This document shows positions 46,344 to 55,206 of a DNA stretch of 64,000 nt, one piece after another; the stretch's first letter is position 1; each line of letters begins with the position of its first letter. Position numbers and translations under genes: made by a program. The DNA is taken from positions 532,851 through 596,850 of the forward strand of contig NZ_JARYGY010000001.1 in NCBI RefSeq assembly GCF_029906345.1, given 5' to 3'. Origin of the DNA: Aquimarina mycalae (GTDB lineage Bacteria; Bacteroidota; Bacteroidia; Flavobacteriales; Flavobacteriaceae). The notes beneath the pieces are model-generated. The model was not told where the DNA came from and did no database searches. It was given only the letters and a program-made list of their open reading frames with translations.

Positions 46344-47249
46344 TTACTCAACCAAATCTCCGACTGCTTGAGCAATATTATCATATGTAAACTCAAAACC
46401 AGTTTGCAAGATTTTGTTACTACAAACTCTTTGACTACTAAACAACAATGAGTGCATTTCTCCAAGCAGTAATTTCATCATAAATTTTGGCACATTAGGT
46501 AGCACTATTTTCTTTTCCATTTCATTAGCAATAACTGTAGTCAATTTTTCATTAGATACTGGATTAGGAGCTACAGCATTAAATATCCCTGTCAATTCTT
46601 CTTCTACAATAAACATAAATAAGCGTGCAAGATCATGAAGATGTATCCAACTTTGCCATTGTTTTCCATCTCCAAAAACAGCTCCCATTCCTTGTTTAAT
46701 AGGGCTAGCTATCTTAGGAAATGCTCCTCCTTTATCAGAAAGAACTAATCCAATTCTTAACAAGCTTACTTCTATATCCAATGTCTCAAATTCCTGAACA
46801 GCCTTTTCCCATTTCTGGACTACTTCGCCCAAAAATCCAGTGTCTTTTTCGAGAGAATCTTCCATATAATAATTCTGAAAAGAATCTGGATAAATCCCTA
46901 TTGCGCTTGCTGATACTATATGTCTAACAGTATGTTTTGTATGCTTTAGAGTATCTAAAAGAAGAGAAGTAGTTTGTATTCTACTCGCCAGAATTTCTTG
47001 TTTATATGCTTTTGTCCAACGTTTGGCAACAGTAGCGCCTACAAGATGAATAATTACTTCAACATCTTTAAAACATTCTATATCTATTTCTCCTGAACTG
47101 GGATTCCAATAAAAACCTTTATAATTCTTTTCAGATACTAGTTTACTTTTACTCGTACTAAGATAATGTACATCTATTTTTGACAGATGACATACCCTAA
47201 CTATTTCCTGACCAATAAGACCAGTAGCACCAGTAATTAAAACTTTCAT
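46344..47249 (-). CDS. TIGR01777-family SDR epimerase-like protein (YfcH-like)
   Basis: 301 residues. An N-terminal NAD(P)-binding Rossmann motif GATGLIGQEIV (7-17) is followed by HLVGATVAKRWTKAYKQEIL, then SRIQTT, and the C-terminal DUF1731-like stretch VLPNVPKFMMKLLLGEMHSL. These are landmarks of the TIGR01777 (YfcH, SulA homologue) family of extended SDRs. The true substrate is unknown for the family. It is cytosolic. It is a single gene, convergent with YceI. Confidence 0.9.
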   Translation of the reverse strand: MKVLITGATGLIGQEIVRVCHLSKIDVHYLSTSKSKLVSEKNYKGFYWNPSSGEIDIECFKDVEVIIHLVGATVAKRWTKAYKQEILASRIQTTSLLLDTLKHTKHTVRHIVSASAIGIYPDSFQNYYMEDSLEKDTGFLGEVVQKWEKAVQEFETLDIEVSLLRIGLVLSDKGGAFPKIASPIKQGMGAVFGDGKQWQSWIHLHDLARLFMFIVEEELTGIFNAVAPNPVSNEKLTTVIANEMEKKIVLPNVPKFMMKLLLGEMHSLLFSSQRVCSNKILQTGFEFTYDNIAQAVGDLVE

Positions 47250-47357
47250 TATTACTTAATTTAGTGCAAAATAACATCAGCGCTCAAGATAACCTACCTC
47301 TTTATTATAGGTTTAACAATCGTTAAAGGTTATCCTAAACTTTCAAAAAAACAATAG

Positions 47358-48047
47358 TTATTTCTTTTTTGTTGCTCTTAACATTTCTCGTTTCCCTGGT
47401 GGTCCTGGAAGTCTTTCTACAACAAAACCTACTTCCTGCATGGCGCGCCTCACACTACCTTTTGCAGAATAAGTAACTAAAACACCTACATCACCGAGTG
47501 CACAATACATTTTCTTAAAAATATCTACACTCCATAGTTCTGGTTGTACTCTCGCTCCGAAAGCATCAAAATAGATCAAATCAAAATGATTTTGATCTTT
47601 TATATCTTTAAAAAACTGTTTGCGTTTTGTCAGCAAAAACGTAGGAGATATTTCATTCTGAATTTCCCAGGAAGATTGATGCATCGCATCAAATATTACA
47701 TTAAAATCTTGTTCAGATAATTGCGCTACATAATTTAATTGCTTTATCTCATCTATAGCAACAGGATATGCTTCGACACCCACATAGTTAACGGTTTGAT
47801 TAATCTTTATAGCTTCAAGGCACGTTATAAAGGCATTTAAACCTGTACCAAACCCAATTTCAAGAATGTTTAATTCTTTAATTGTTTTTGTTGCTAAAAC
47901 ATGATCAAATCCATGTTTGATAAATACATGTTTGGCTTCATTGATTGCTCCATGTTTAGAATGATAATGTTCATCTATTTCTGGAAAATGAATGGTAGTA
48001 GAGCCATCAGAAGTGGTAATTATTTCACGTTTTAAATTACCTTTCAT
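47358..48047 (-). CDS. mnmD: MnmD-type tRNA 5-aminomethyl-2-thiouridine methyltransferase
   Basis: 229 residues, matching the stand-alone methyltransferase half of MnmC. The opening ITTSDGSTTIHFPEIDEHYH, then SKHGAINEA, and the SAM-binding motif LEIGFGTGLNAF are characteristic, as are DLIYFDAFGARVQPELWS and LVTYSAKGSVRRAMQEVGF. The enzyme methylates nm5s2U34 to mnm5s2U34 in some tRNAs. The FAD domain of bifunctional MnmC is absent, as in many non-proteobacteria. Its ATG overlaps the stop of the upstream DUF4920 gene by one base. Confidence 0.92.
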   Translation of the reverse strand: MKGNLKREIITTSDGSTTIHFPEIDEHYHSKHGAINEAKHVFIKHGFDHVLATKTIKELNILEIGFGTGLNAFITCLEAIKINQTVNYVGVEAYPVAIDEIKQLNYVAQLSEQDFNVIFDAMHQSSWEIQNEISPTFLLTKRKQFFKDIKDQNHFDLIYFDAFGARVQPELWSVDIFKKMYCALGDVGVLVTYSAKGSVRRAMQEVGFVVERLPGPPGKREMLRATKKK

Positions 48048-48553
48048 TATTGTTTTACCAAAACCCCTTCTGCCATAAAAGAAAAAGTTTTCTTAGGAGT
48101 TGTAATCGCTGCTATTTCGGCTTCTGTTTTTCCTGCATCGCTAGCCAAATGGCGTAATTCTTCTACAGAGGTTTCAGATACGTATGCTTTACCTTGAACA
48201 ATTACAGAATCTTTCTCAATATCTTTAGGTACAAAAAAACCATAATCTTTAAATTTCACCATAGTCTCTTGCCCATTATCAAGAGCCACTTTCATCCAAC
48301 ATCCTTTAGCTTTACACACATCATTAACGGTACTGGCAAAAGCTATATCAATAGTATCTCCTTCTTCAAGGTTTTGATATTTTTCGGCAATTACATTTTT
48401 ATAATAGATTTTATCAGATGAAACTGCTCCTCCAAAATTATTATACTCTTGTATGGCAACATCTTTAACAGAGAAAGACTCTTCTTCTTTTTGAGTTGAG
48501 TTACAAGCGATCAAACATGATAATCCTGCAAAAAGCAGTGCGATTTTTTTCAT
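48047..48553 (-). CDS. DUF4920 lipoprotein
   Basis: 168 residues. A lipoprotein signal peptide (MKKIALLFAGLSCLIAC) precedes a single beta domain of about 130 residues with ASTVNDVCKAKGCWMKVAL, then MVKFKDYGFFVPKDIEKDSV and VQGKAYVSETSVEELRHLA. These are typical of DUF4920. The CKAKGCWM pair of cysteines is conserved in this family in my memory and may bind metal or form a disulfide. Translationally coupled to mnmD, although no functional link is known. Confidence 0.85.
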   Translation of the reverse strand: MKKIALLFAGLSCLIACNSTQKEEESFSVKDVAIQEYNNFGGAVSSDKIYYKNVIAEKYQNLEEGDTIDIAFASTVNDVCKAKGCWMKVALDNGQETMVKFKDYGFFVPKDIEKDSVIVQGKAYVSETSVEELRHLASDAGKTEAEIAAITTPKKTFSFMAEGVLVKQ

Positions 48554-48735
48554 AATACATTATTATTAATGGTGTTTAGCAAAATTAAACATTTTTAAAA
48601 TTTTTAATTTACAAGAAAAGGGTATTTTTGTTAAGAATTTCAGCCAACGTAAGTATTTTATTATTTTTCTGACTTAATTCAAGAACACAACAACTGATTA
48701 TATAAACTTTCACAACCATATAAATAACTACTCGG

Positions 48736-49803
48736 ATGAGAAATGCAGTTCCGCAAGAGATTGAAATCACCAAAGTAAATGAATCTAAAATTGGACAAAT
48801 AGATTTTGAAAACTTAGCTTTTGGTAAAGTTTTTACAGATCATATGTTTGTCTGTGACTATATTAATGGTGAATGGCAAACTCCAAAAATTGTCCCTTAT
48901 GGACCTCTTACTCTTGATCCTTCTGCTCGCGTATTTCATTACGGACAGGCGGTTTTTGAAGGTATGAAAGCCTATAAAGACGATAACGGAGATACTTTTT
49001 TATTTAGACCAGATGAAAATTTTAATAGGATTAATAAATCTTCAGAGCGATTGGCGATGCCAGAATTTCCTGAAGAATATTTCTTTGATGGACTAAATAC
49101 TTTATTAAAACTAGATAATGATTGGATTAAATCTGGTTTTGGCAACTCCTTATACATTAGGCCTTTTGTAATTGCTACACAGCCTAGTGTTTCTGCATCA
49201 GAAGCAGATGAATACCGTTTTATGATCATTTGTTCTCCTGCACAATCTTATTATAGCGGAAATGTTAGTGTATTGGTCGCAGAAAAATTTAGTCGTTCGG
49301 CTAATGGAGGTTTTGGGTATGCAAAAGCAGCAGGAAATTATGCTGGTCAATTTTATCCAACTAAATTAGCAAAAGAGCAAGGGTACCAACAAATTATTTG
49401 GACAGATTCTAATACTCACGAATATGTTGAAGAAGCTGGGACGATGAATGTATTCTTTAGAATAAATGACACTTTATTAACTGCACCTACAAGTGATAGA
49501 ATTTTGGATGGGATTACTCGTAAGAGTTTAATTGCATTAGCCGAAAAACAAGGATTTGATGTACAGGTGAGACCAATAAAAGTGAGCGAGATAGTTGAAG
49601 CTTCTAATAATGGAACTCTAAAAGAAATATTTGGTGCAGGAACTGCCGCTGTTGTAAGTCCTGTAAAAGCTTTTGGTTATCAAGGAGCACATTATGAATT
49701 ACAGAAACAAGAAAACTCTTATGCTTCTCATTTCAAAAAAGCATTAATGGATATACAATATAATAAAGCTGAAGATGCCTTTGGATGGAGAGTAAAGGTG
49801 TAA
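48736..49803 (+). CDS. ilvE: Branched-chain amino acid aminotransferase
   Basis: 355 residues, a class IV PLP-dependent aminotransferase of the eukaryote-like BCAT group. Landmarks are FHYGQAVFEGMKAYK, the PLP lysine in FGYAKAAGNYAG, the EEAGTMNVFF stretch and the phosphate-binding DGITRKSLI and GAGTAAVVSPV. It catalyses the last step of Leu, Ile and Val synthesis and the first of their breakdown. A TATTTTTG box at 48623-48630 may be its promoter. It ends at the strong hairpin at 49825-49857. Confidence 0.95.
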   Translation: MRNAVPQEIEITKVNESKIGQIDFENLAFGKVFTDHMFVCDYINGEWQTPKIVPYGPLTLDPSARVFHYGQAVFEGMKAYKDDNGDTFLFRPDENFNRINKSSERLAMPEFPEEYFFDGLNTLLKLDNDWIKSGFGNSLYIRPFVIATQPSVSASEADEYRFMIICSPAQSYYSGNVSVLVAEKFSRSANGGFGYAKAAGNYAGQFYPTKLAKEQGYQQIIWTDSNTHEYVEEAGTMNVFFRINDTLLTAPTSDRILDGITRKSLIALAEKQGFDVQVRPIKVSEIVEASNNGTLKEIFGAGTAAVVSPVKAFGYQGAHYELQKQENSYASHFKKALMDIQYNKAEDAFGWRVKV

Positions 49804-49824
49804 GTTTTATAAGAAATTAAAATG

Positions 49825-49857
49825 ATAAAAAAATCCGGAATATATTCCGGATTTTTT
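49825..49857. terminator. Bidirectional terminator after ilvE
   Basis: Near-perfect palindrome with TCCGGAATA / TATTCCGGA arms, flanked by AAAAAAA and TTTTTTT. It separates ilvE (+) from the MazG-like gene ending at 49863 (-). Confidence 0.93.
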
Positions 49858-49862
49858 TGTTT

Positions 49863-50249
49863 TTATCTATCTAATATTTCCTTGATTTTAGGTTTAAAAT
49901 AATTAGGCCCTTTTAGTACCTTTCCATCTTCACGATAAATAGGTTTACCGTTTTCACCTAATTTACTCATATTACTTCGTTGGATCTCATTGAACACCTC
50001 TTCTATTTTATATTGCATCCCATGTTCAATAATAGTTCCGCATAAAATATACAACATATCCCCTAGCGCATCCGCCACTTCTACCAAGTCATTATTCTGG
50101 GCTGCTTCAAGGTATTCTTCGTTTTCTTCTTTCATTAAGTTAAAACGAAGGGTATTTTTAGCTACTCCCAAATCTGCTATTGGCTCATTTTTATACCCTA
50201 TTTCGAACGCGGTATGAAATTCCTGTACCGCAGCAATTTTATCTTTCAT
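49863..50249 (-). CDS. MazG-like nucleoside triphosphate pyrophosphohydrolase
   Basis: 128 residues, all-alpha. The metal-binding pattern of the MazG/dUTPase-like superfamily is visible: EENEEYLEA (ExxE) followed by LVEVADALGDMLYILCGTII (ExxD). The first helix FHTAFEIGYKNEP and the ending IQRSNMSKLGENGKPIYRED, then GKVLKGPNYFKP, match short phage- and Bacteroidota-type MazG proteins that hydrolyse (d)NTPs to monophosphates, likely for pool cleaning. The gene is divergent from the small membrane protein at 50294, with 44 bases between. Confidence 0.9.
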   Translation of the reverse strand: MKDKIAAVQEFHTAFEIGYKNEPIADLGVAKNTLRFNLMKEENEEYLEAAQNNDLVEVADALGDMLYILCGTIIEHGMQYKIEEVFNEIQRSNMSKLGENGKPIYREDGKVLKGPNYFKPKIKEILDR

Positions 50250-50293
50250 GTATTTCTCCTAATAAGTTATCTTTGCCGTAAAAATAACAAAAT

Positions 50294-50485
50294 ATGTTCA
50301 GTACTGGTCAGTTAATATTTGCAGGATTTTTTGTCATTGCTTTTATCATTTTGATGATATTTAGCTATCGTAAGGATCTTAAGCTACACCGTAAATATTA
50401 CAAAGGCAGTATTTTCATTCTCATCGGTTTTATTATCTTTATTTTGTTACTTTTTGTCTTAAAGACGTATTTACGACCAGAGTAA
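50294..50485 (+). CDS. Small two-helix membrane protein
   Basis: 63 residues. Two hydrophobic helices (about 6-22 and 39-58) flank a basic loop (SYRKDLKLHRKYYKG), predicted as an inner-membrane hairpin. Conserved small proteins of this kind are common in Flavobacteriaceae, but I know no function. The frame is clean, the ATG is well placed and the gene is divergent from the MazG-like gene. Confidence 0.7.
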   Translation: MFSTGQLIFAGFFVIAFIILMIFSYRKDLKLHRKYYKGSIFILIGFIIFILLLFVLKTYLRPE

Positions 50486-50591
50486 TTAAACTATACCCCT
50501 AGTTTTCAATTAAGTACTTATAATTATTGCTAGTATCATTTACTATCTAGCTTAGATTTGTTTTTGGTATTTTTATCAAAAATGACAAAAA

Positions 50592-50638
50592 TACCCTGTA
50601 TCGGGTATGGAATGGTTTTATTTTTTTGAAGAGTTTTG
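50592..50638 (+). promoter_or_regulatory. Operator/promoter A (inverted repeat plus -7-like box) of the protease-kinase operon
   Basis: TACCCTGTATCGGGTA (50592-50607) is a 7-2-7 inverted repeat. A -7-like box GAGTTTTG (50631-50638, first T replaced by G) starts exactly 23 bases after it, and the ATG at 50661 is 53 bases from the repeat. It is the same geometry as copies B, C and D in this locus. No T run follows directly, so it is unlikely to be only a terminator. Confidence 0.7.
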
Positions 50639-50660
50639 GAGTGTTAAATCAAAAGAAAAT

Positions 50661-51974
50661 ATGTTAAAAAAAATACTTTCTTCAACTCTAATAATTGTAG
50701 CAGCTTCATTCTTTGGAACAAAATTGTATAAAGGCAACTCTAATAATGAGTCTTCTATTTATATCGAAGAGAGTAGTAGTAATTCATTAGCTTCAAATAT
50801 TAGAAAAGAACTTCCTAATATTAATAATGGGTCACTTAATAATGACACTGTAATATCTTTTTATAAATTCACAAAAATGCGGTATGAATCCCAACCACCA
50901 AAATCTCAATGGTGTTGGGCCGCTTGCCTTTCACAAATGATTAAAGGGTTGGATGCTTCCTCATCTATAGGAAAAGAAATGTGTGATCTAGTTCAGCATT
51001 ATGGACAATATTACGAATTCAACAGAAGAACATTAAGGTCTAATGAAAAATGTTGTGGCCTTGATACTAGTAAAAAATGTGATAGCCTATCCATACAGAC
51101 AGAACACATAAAAGAAGTATTTCTTAAAGGAGGTTTTGAATGTGACACTGTAAATAATTATTTAGACAAATTAAAGAGCTATGAGTTTATCAGAAAAACT
51201 TTAATCGACAATGATTCTCCAATAATTTTAAAAACTAATAATGGTAGTGGTCCTCATCTAGAAATGATTTCTGGTTTTGGAAAAAAAAATAACACAGAGT
51301 ATGTATTTATAAGCAATCCACTAAAAGAATACAAAGAAAAATATTACCCTATTGATTGTTTTTACTCTAATTATAAAAACAAAATTAAAGAAATGTGGGT
51401 ATCTAAGTTAAAATCAAACGAAAATCATTCTAAAAATTTAAACCCAGATAAAGACTTAATTGAAGTTCATAATACTATTAACAAAATAATAGTTAAAGAA
51501 AAAAACGAAAACAATGAAAATTGGAATCAAAATTTTGATAATCCTTTCTTATTCCTAAAAGCCTATTCATTGCTAAAAACTCCAATAACACTAGATCAAG
51601 ATCCTAATACCGAAATAAAAAACAGAAAGGACATCATATTCAATTCAGTGCAAACTGACACCATAGAAGATTGCTCTAATTCTATACTTGAAATGTGGCA
51701 GTTAGGCGGGTTAACTAGTAGTTCTGTTGGAGAGATTACAGTGTTAACTGAAAAAATAATTAACAATGATTATGATTTCAACATCATTCCGAATGATCAA
51801 ATTTACCTAGATAACTATGCAATTACATTAAGAAAAAGAATTAAAAACGAAAAAATTCAATTAAAACCTATCTCATTTCCTTCAGATTATCAGATAGAAT
51901 CTAAATGGGTAAGCCCTGAAGAATTAAATCTGAGATTAGAATCTCTGAATAAAATTAAATCTTTTAAAAATTAA
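50661..51974 (+). CDS. Papain-like cysteine protease (AvrRpt2 / C39-like), exported or membrane-anchored
   Basis: 437 residues from the ATG at 50661. A longer frame begins at 50607 inside the operator and is rejected. An N-terminal hydrophobic segment (LKKILSSTLIIVAASFFG) serves as signal or anchor. The catalytic fold covers about 70-250: C85 in QWCWAACLSQM is the nucleophile, H199 in GSGPHLEMISGFG the base and the Asn of FISNPLKEY the third residue, the pattern of papain-like C39/C70 enzymes. Extra cysteines (EMC, KCC, KKC) suggest disulfides outside the cell. The rest (260-437) has no known domain. It is the first gene of an operon with an unknown protein, a kinase and a regulator. The target is unknown. 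Confidence 0.8.
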   Translation: MLKKILSSTLIIVAASFFGTKLYKGNSNNESSIYIEESSSNSLASNIRKELPNINNGSLNNDTVISFYKFTKMRYESQPPKSQWCWAACLSQMIKGLDASSSIGKEMCDLVQHYGQYYEFNRRTLRSNEKCCGLDTSKKCDSLSIQTEHIKEVFLKGGFECDTVNNYLDKLKSYEFIRKTLIDNDSPIILKTNNGSGPHLEMISGFGKKNNTEYVFISNPLKEYKEKYYPIDCFYSNYKNKIKEMWVSKLKSNENHSKNLNPDKDLIEVHNTINKIIVKEKNENNENWNQNFDNPFLFLKAYSLLKTPITLDQDPNTEIKNRKDIIFNSVQTDTIEDCSNSILEMWQLGGLTSSSVGEITVLTEKIINNDYDFNIIPNDQIYLDNYAITLRKRIKNEKIQLKPISFPSDYQIESKWVSPEELNLRLESLNKIKSFKN

Positions 51975-51986
51975 ATTTCAAAAACA

Positions 51987-52598
51987 ATGGCGCACGAAAA
52001 CCTTAAATTCAGTGTTAATTTAAACAATCAAAACTGGCAACCCATTCTAGGCAACCAAGATTACAATACTTTTTATATGATCTATATAAAATTTAATCAG
52101 ATTTATTCTGAAGCAAATGATTTCGGGGTTACAGAATATAAGTACAATTGTGACTTTAGAATACAAAATTTTAGAGGAGAAATTACAATGGGATTCTCTG
52201 GGACTCCTTTAATTAGCTTAAACGAAAATCCAGTTACTCCAGACGAAGTAAACAGAGTAGACGTAAACATAATTCTAAAAATTTCACCTTTTAATTTTAA
52301 CGAAATTCAGGAAGGAGTAATTTTAAAACTTCCACAACCTATTGATCACGATTTTGTTTTAAGAACTGGTTTAGAAAGACATTTACCTCCTTCAGATGTT
52401 TACAATGAAGAAGATCCAATAAAAACTAAATACCTTGATCCGTATAGATACAGAAGAGATGGAGACACTGTTATCGAGATTGGTACACGTCCATATAATT
52501 CTAACGGTGTTTTTAAAAGTATCGATGACGGAGGAATTGGAACACCTGGACTAGGAATATGTGCACCTGATTTATCTACAATAATTAATCAAGCTTGA
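51987..52598 (+). CDS. Unknown protein encoded between the protease and the kinase
   Basis: 203 residues with no signal peptide or membrane segment. It is beta-rich and soluble, with aromatic and Asn-rich strands (FYMIYIKFNQIYSEAND; YKYNCDFRIQNFRGEITMGF). A Gly/Pro-rich tail ends GGIGTPGLGICAPDLSTI. The gene starts 12 bases after the protease stop, and its own stop overlaps the TTG start of the kinase gene, so it is made with both. It could be a partner, inhibitor or substrate of the protease; nothing in the sequence decides. Confidence 0.65.
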   Translation: MAHENLKFSVNLNNQNWQPILGNQDYNTFYMIYIKFNQIYSEANDFGVTEYKYNCDFRIQNFRGEITMGFSGTPLISLNENPVTPDEVNRVDVNIILKISPFNFNEIQEGVILKLPQPIDHDFVLRTGLERHLPPSDVYNEEDPIKTKYLDPYRYRRDGDTVIEIGTRPYNSNGVFKSIDDGGIGTPGLGICAPDLSTIINQA

Positions 52599-54481
52599 AA
52601 CATTTATTAATCATATTCACATTTATAATCTCTTTCAACTCTTTTTCCCAAGAGGAGTTGGAAGATTTTTTTTTATATACTAAAAAAGGAGAATACGAAA
52701 AGGCAATGTTAGTTTTAAACACCTTTTCTGATATTACCTTAAAAAGAGAACTTCAAGAGTACTTAGGGATTGTATCTAAAGGTATTTTCGATTTTAATCA
52801 AAACGTATTTAAACATACTAATGATTCAACATCTACCGCATTTAACGTAGAACTAATCAACAATGCTTTACATAAATATATTAAAGAAGGAAAAGAAGTT
52901 GAAGCCTATGAACTATTGAAGAAAAGTATAAATCTGGCAAAAGAGAAAAATGATTCTTTAATGGTTTGCTTATCTATTCAATACGTTTTGGAAATATATG
53001 AACGTTTTCATATTGCGATTGGAGACAATTCCTATACATATTTCATAAAAGAGTATCAAAAGTATGCCTACAATGATTTTGAGAAGAATTTATCAAGGTT
53101 ATATGACTACAGAGTGAGGCAAAGGTCTTTAAAGAACTATTCTTCCGAATATTTCTATAGTATAAAAGAACAATTAGAACATCTTAGATCGCCTGCTTTT
53201 GAAGCCAAGAGGGATTTAACGCATTTAACGCATTACAGATTGCTTGATAGAAAAAATTATGATAGCGCGAAATTCTATCTTAACAGAACATTTAAAACAT
53301 TAGAAAAGGAGCATTTAGGATATTTCGAAAAAGAAAGGCTCGAAGCTACTAAAATCACCAAAGCAATTTTAGAATTAGAATCTGGAAAACCAAAAAAATC
53401 ATTAGAGACATTAAAATCTGTAAAAATTCTTAAAGAAGATTACGTCTATAAATTGTTAGAGAAATTTGTGTTTTCCTATAAATCGCAAGCATATAAAGCT
53501 ATAGGAGATGAACAAAAACACTTAGTTTTCAACAATAAATATCTTAGAGCAGAGATAGAAGCTGAACAAGCTAAAAACAAACTAAAAGTTTCAAATCAAG
53601 AAACCGAATATCAAACCATTGAAAAAGAAAAAAAAATAGTTCAACTACTTAATACGAACCTAAAAACCGAGGCACGTGAGAAAAGAAACAGGAACTTGTT
53701 AATTGGCTCTATTTCGTTATTTATTTTTGGATTCATTATTGCATTTTTAATCTATAAAAACACCAAACGTAAGCAACGCATTGCAGAACAAGAACGGGAG
53801 ATCGAAATTCAAAAAACCGAAAAGCTTCTCAAAGAACAAGAACTCACAGCAATTGATGCTATGATTTCTGGTCAAGAAAAAGAACGACAACGATTAGCTA
53901 ATGATCTTCATGATAATCTAGGAAGTACGCTAGCAACAGTAAAACTTCATTTTGATCACTTGCAACACAATAGAGACAATCCAAAAGTAGAGAACATTGA
54001 AGAATTATTTACCAAAACAAACAACCTCCTAGAGGAAGCCTATCAAAAAGTTCGTACGATTGCTCATGAAAAAAATAGTGGAGTTATGGCTAAACAAGGA
54101 TTATTACCTGCAATAAAAAACCTTGCTAAAAAAGCCTCTAATAGTGATGGATTACAAATCGAAGTTCAGGATTATGGGTTAGATGAACGATTAGACAATA
54201 CCTTAGAGATATCAATTTTCAGAATTATTCAGGAGTTGATTACCAACACCATTAAACACGCCAATGCAACCGAAATTCATATCTCTCTTACCAATCATGA
54301 TTCTTTACTGAATATTATAGTTGAGGACAACGGAAAAGGTTTTCAGGCTAAAATATTACCCGAAAAAGATGGAATGGGATTAAAAAGTATTGAAAAACGA
54401 ATAGAACATATGGAAGGAACATTCGAAATTGATTCTACCGTAGGAAAAGGAACCAATATCATCATAAACATACCTATATGA
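52595..54481 (+). CDS. Sensor histidine kinase with periplasmic helical-repeat region
   Basis: 628 residues with a TTG start at 52595 that overlaps the previous stop codon (TTGA). A signal peptide (1-18) precedes a periplasmic TPR-like helical region (about 20-355). A coiled coil and one membrane span (about 366-387) follow. A HisKA_3 domain has H439 in QRLANDLHDNLGS, and a HATPase domain shows NTIKHANA, DNGKGF and GMGLKSIEKRIEHM. This is the usual Bacteroidota kinase type paired with LuxR-like regulators. It overlaps the regulator gene by four bases (ATGA). The ligand is unknown; a protease product or small lipoprotein is a guess. Confidence 0.92.
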   Translation: MKHLLIIFTFIISFNSFSQEELEDFFLYTKKGEYEKAMLVLNTFSDITLKRELQEYLGIVSKGIFDFNQNVFKHTNDSTSTAFNVELINNALHKYIKEGKEVEAYELLKKSINLAKEKNDSLMVCLSIQYVLEIYERFHIAIGDNSYTYFIKEYQKYAYNDFEKNLSRLYDYRVRQRSLKNYSSEYFYSIKEQLEHLRSPAFEAKRDLTHLTHYRLLDRKNYDSAKFYLNRTFKTLEKEHLGYFEKERLEATKITKAILELESGKPKKSLETLKSVKILKEDYVYKLLEKFVFSYKSQAYKAIGDEQKHLVFNNKYLRAEIEAEQAKNKLKVSNQETEYQTIEKEKKIVQLLNTNLKTEAREKRNRNLLIGSISLFIFGFIIAFLIYKNTKRKQRIAEQEREIEIQKTEKLLKEQELTAIDAMISGQEKERQRLANDLHDNLGSTLATVKLHFDHLQHNRDNPKVENIEELFTKTNNLLEEAYQKVRTIAHEKNSGVMAKQGLLPAIKNLAKKASNSDGLQIEVQDYGLDERLDNTLEISIFRIIQELITNTIKHANATEIHISLTNHDSLLNIIVEDNGKGFQAKILPEKDGMGLKSIEKRIEHMEGTFEIDSTVGKGTNIIINIPI

Positions 54482-55104
54482 TCACAGTAGCTATAGCAGA
54501 AGATCATCAATCTTTAATCGATGGAATTCATTTATTATTGAAATACGAAGAAGAAATAAGTATTGTTGGCATGGCTAATGATGGAGAGAAATTATTATCG
54601 ATTGTTCGGAGAAAACGACCCAAAGTAGTATTGATGGATATTAGAATGCCTAAAATTGATGGTATAGCTGCCACAAAAATTATCAAAAAAGAGTTACCAC
54701 ATACTAAAGTCATTGCTTTTTCTATGTTTGATCAAGAAGATGCTGTAAGACAAATGGTAGCTGCAGGAGCTTCTGGATATTTGCTTAAAAACTCTCCATT
54801 AGATGAAGTTCTTAAAGCTATCCAAGAAGTAATGAAAGGAAATACTTATTATGATGCTACCATTGATCCTTCGTTTTTCTCTGAGGAAGCTGCTCAACAA
54901 GTAAAAAAGCAAGTGTTATCAAAAAGCGAAAGAGAAATACTTACACTGATCGGACAAGGAAAAACCTCTTCAGAGATTGCAGCGATTAGATTTAATTCTG
55001 TGTCAACCGTAGAAACACATCGTAAAAATATCATTCGGAAACTAGGACTTCACGGAAAAGGAGAATTACTGAGATATGCTATCGAAAAAAAGTATGATTT
55101 TTAA
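54478..55104 (+). CDS. NarL/FixJ-family response regulator
   Basis: 208 residues. A receiver domain (1-120) with phosphoacceptor D54 in VLMDIRMPKIDG and the Thr/Ser-Lys switch (AFSMFD; LLKNSPLDEV) is followed by a LuxR-type helix-turn-helix (about 145-205): LSKSEREILTLIGQGKTSSE, then IAAIRFNSVSTVETHRKNI. NarL-type proteins bind 7-bp sites, often as 7-2-7 inverted repeats. Four such repeats, TACCC-N6-GGGTA, lie before this operon and the three downstream units, so it probably activates them and itself. Confidence 0.94.
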   Translation: MITVAIAEDHQSLIDGIHLLLKYEEEISIVGMANDGEKLLSIVRRKRPKVVLMDIRMPKIDGIAATKIIKKELPHTKVIAFSMFDQEDAVRQMVAAGASGYLLKNSPLDEVLKAIQEVMKGNTYYDATIDPSFFSEEAAQQVKKQVLSKSEREILTLIGQGKTSSEIAAIRFNSVSTVETHRKNIIRKLGLHGKGELLRYAIEKKYDF

Positions 55105-55135
55105 CGCTTACAACGTATCTACTGTTAAACAAAAA

Positions 55136-55182
55136 TACCCTGTTTTGGGTATTTTTTTATGCTCTTTTCTAAGATAGATTTG
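55136..55182 (+). promoter_or_regulatory. Operator/promoter B of the cysteine-rich lipoprotein gene
   Basis: TACCCTGTTTTGGGTA (55136-55151), then 23 bases, then TAGATTTG (55175-55182), a full match to TAnnTTTG. The ATG at 55207 is 55 bases from the repeat. Because A and T runs flank the arms it could also stop transcription from the upstream regulator gene. Confidence 0.75.
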
Positions 55183-55206
55183 ATGTAAACAAAAAACATC
55201 TTTCTA

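Noticed and set aside
50607..50660. Start of the papain-like protease at 50607
   Set aside because: That ATG overlaps the operator and lies upstream of the predicted transcription start; the ATG at 50661 begins a proper signal/anchor sequence.
55131..55158. The repeated TACCC...GGGTA hairpins as plain transcription terminators
   Set aside because: Copies B-D could also act as terminators, but copy A has no T run, and the constant spacing to a -7 box and to the start codon in all four cases is not explained by termination.
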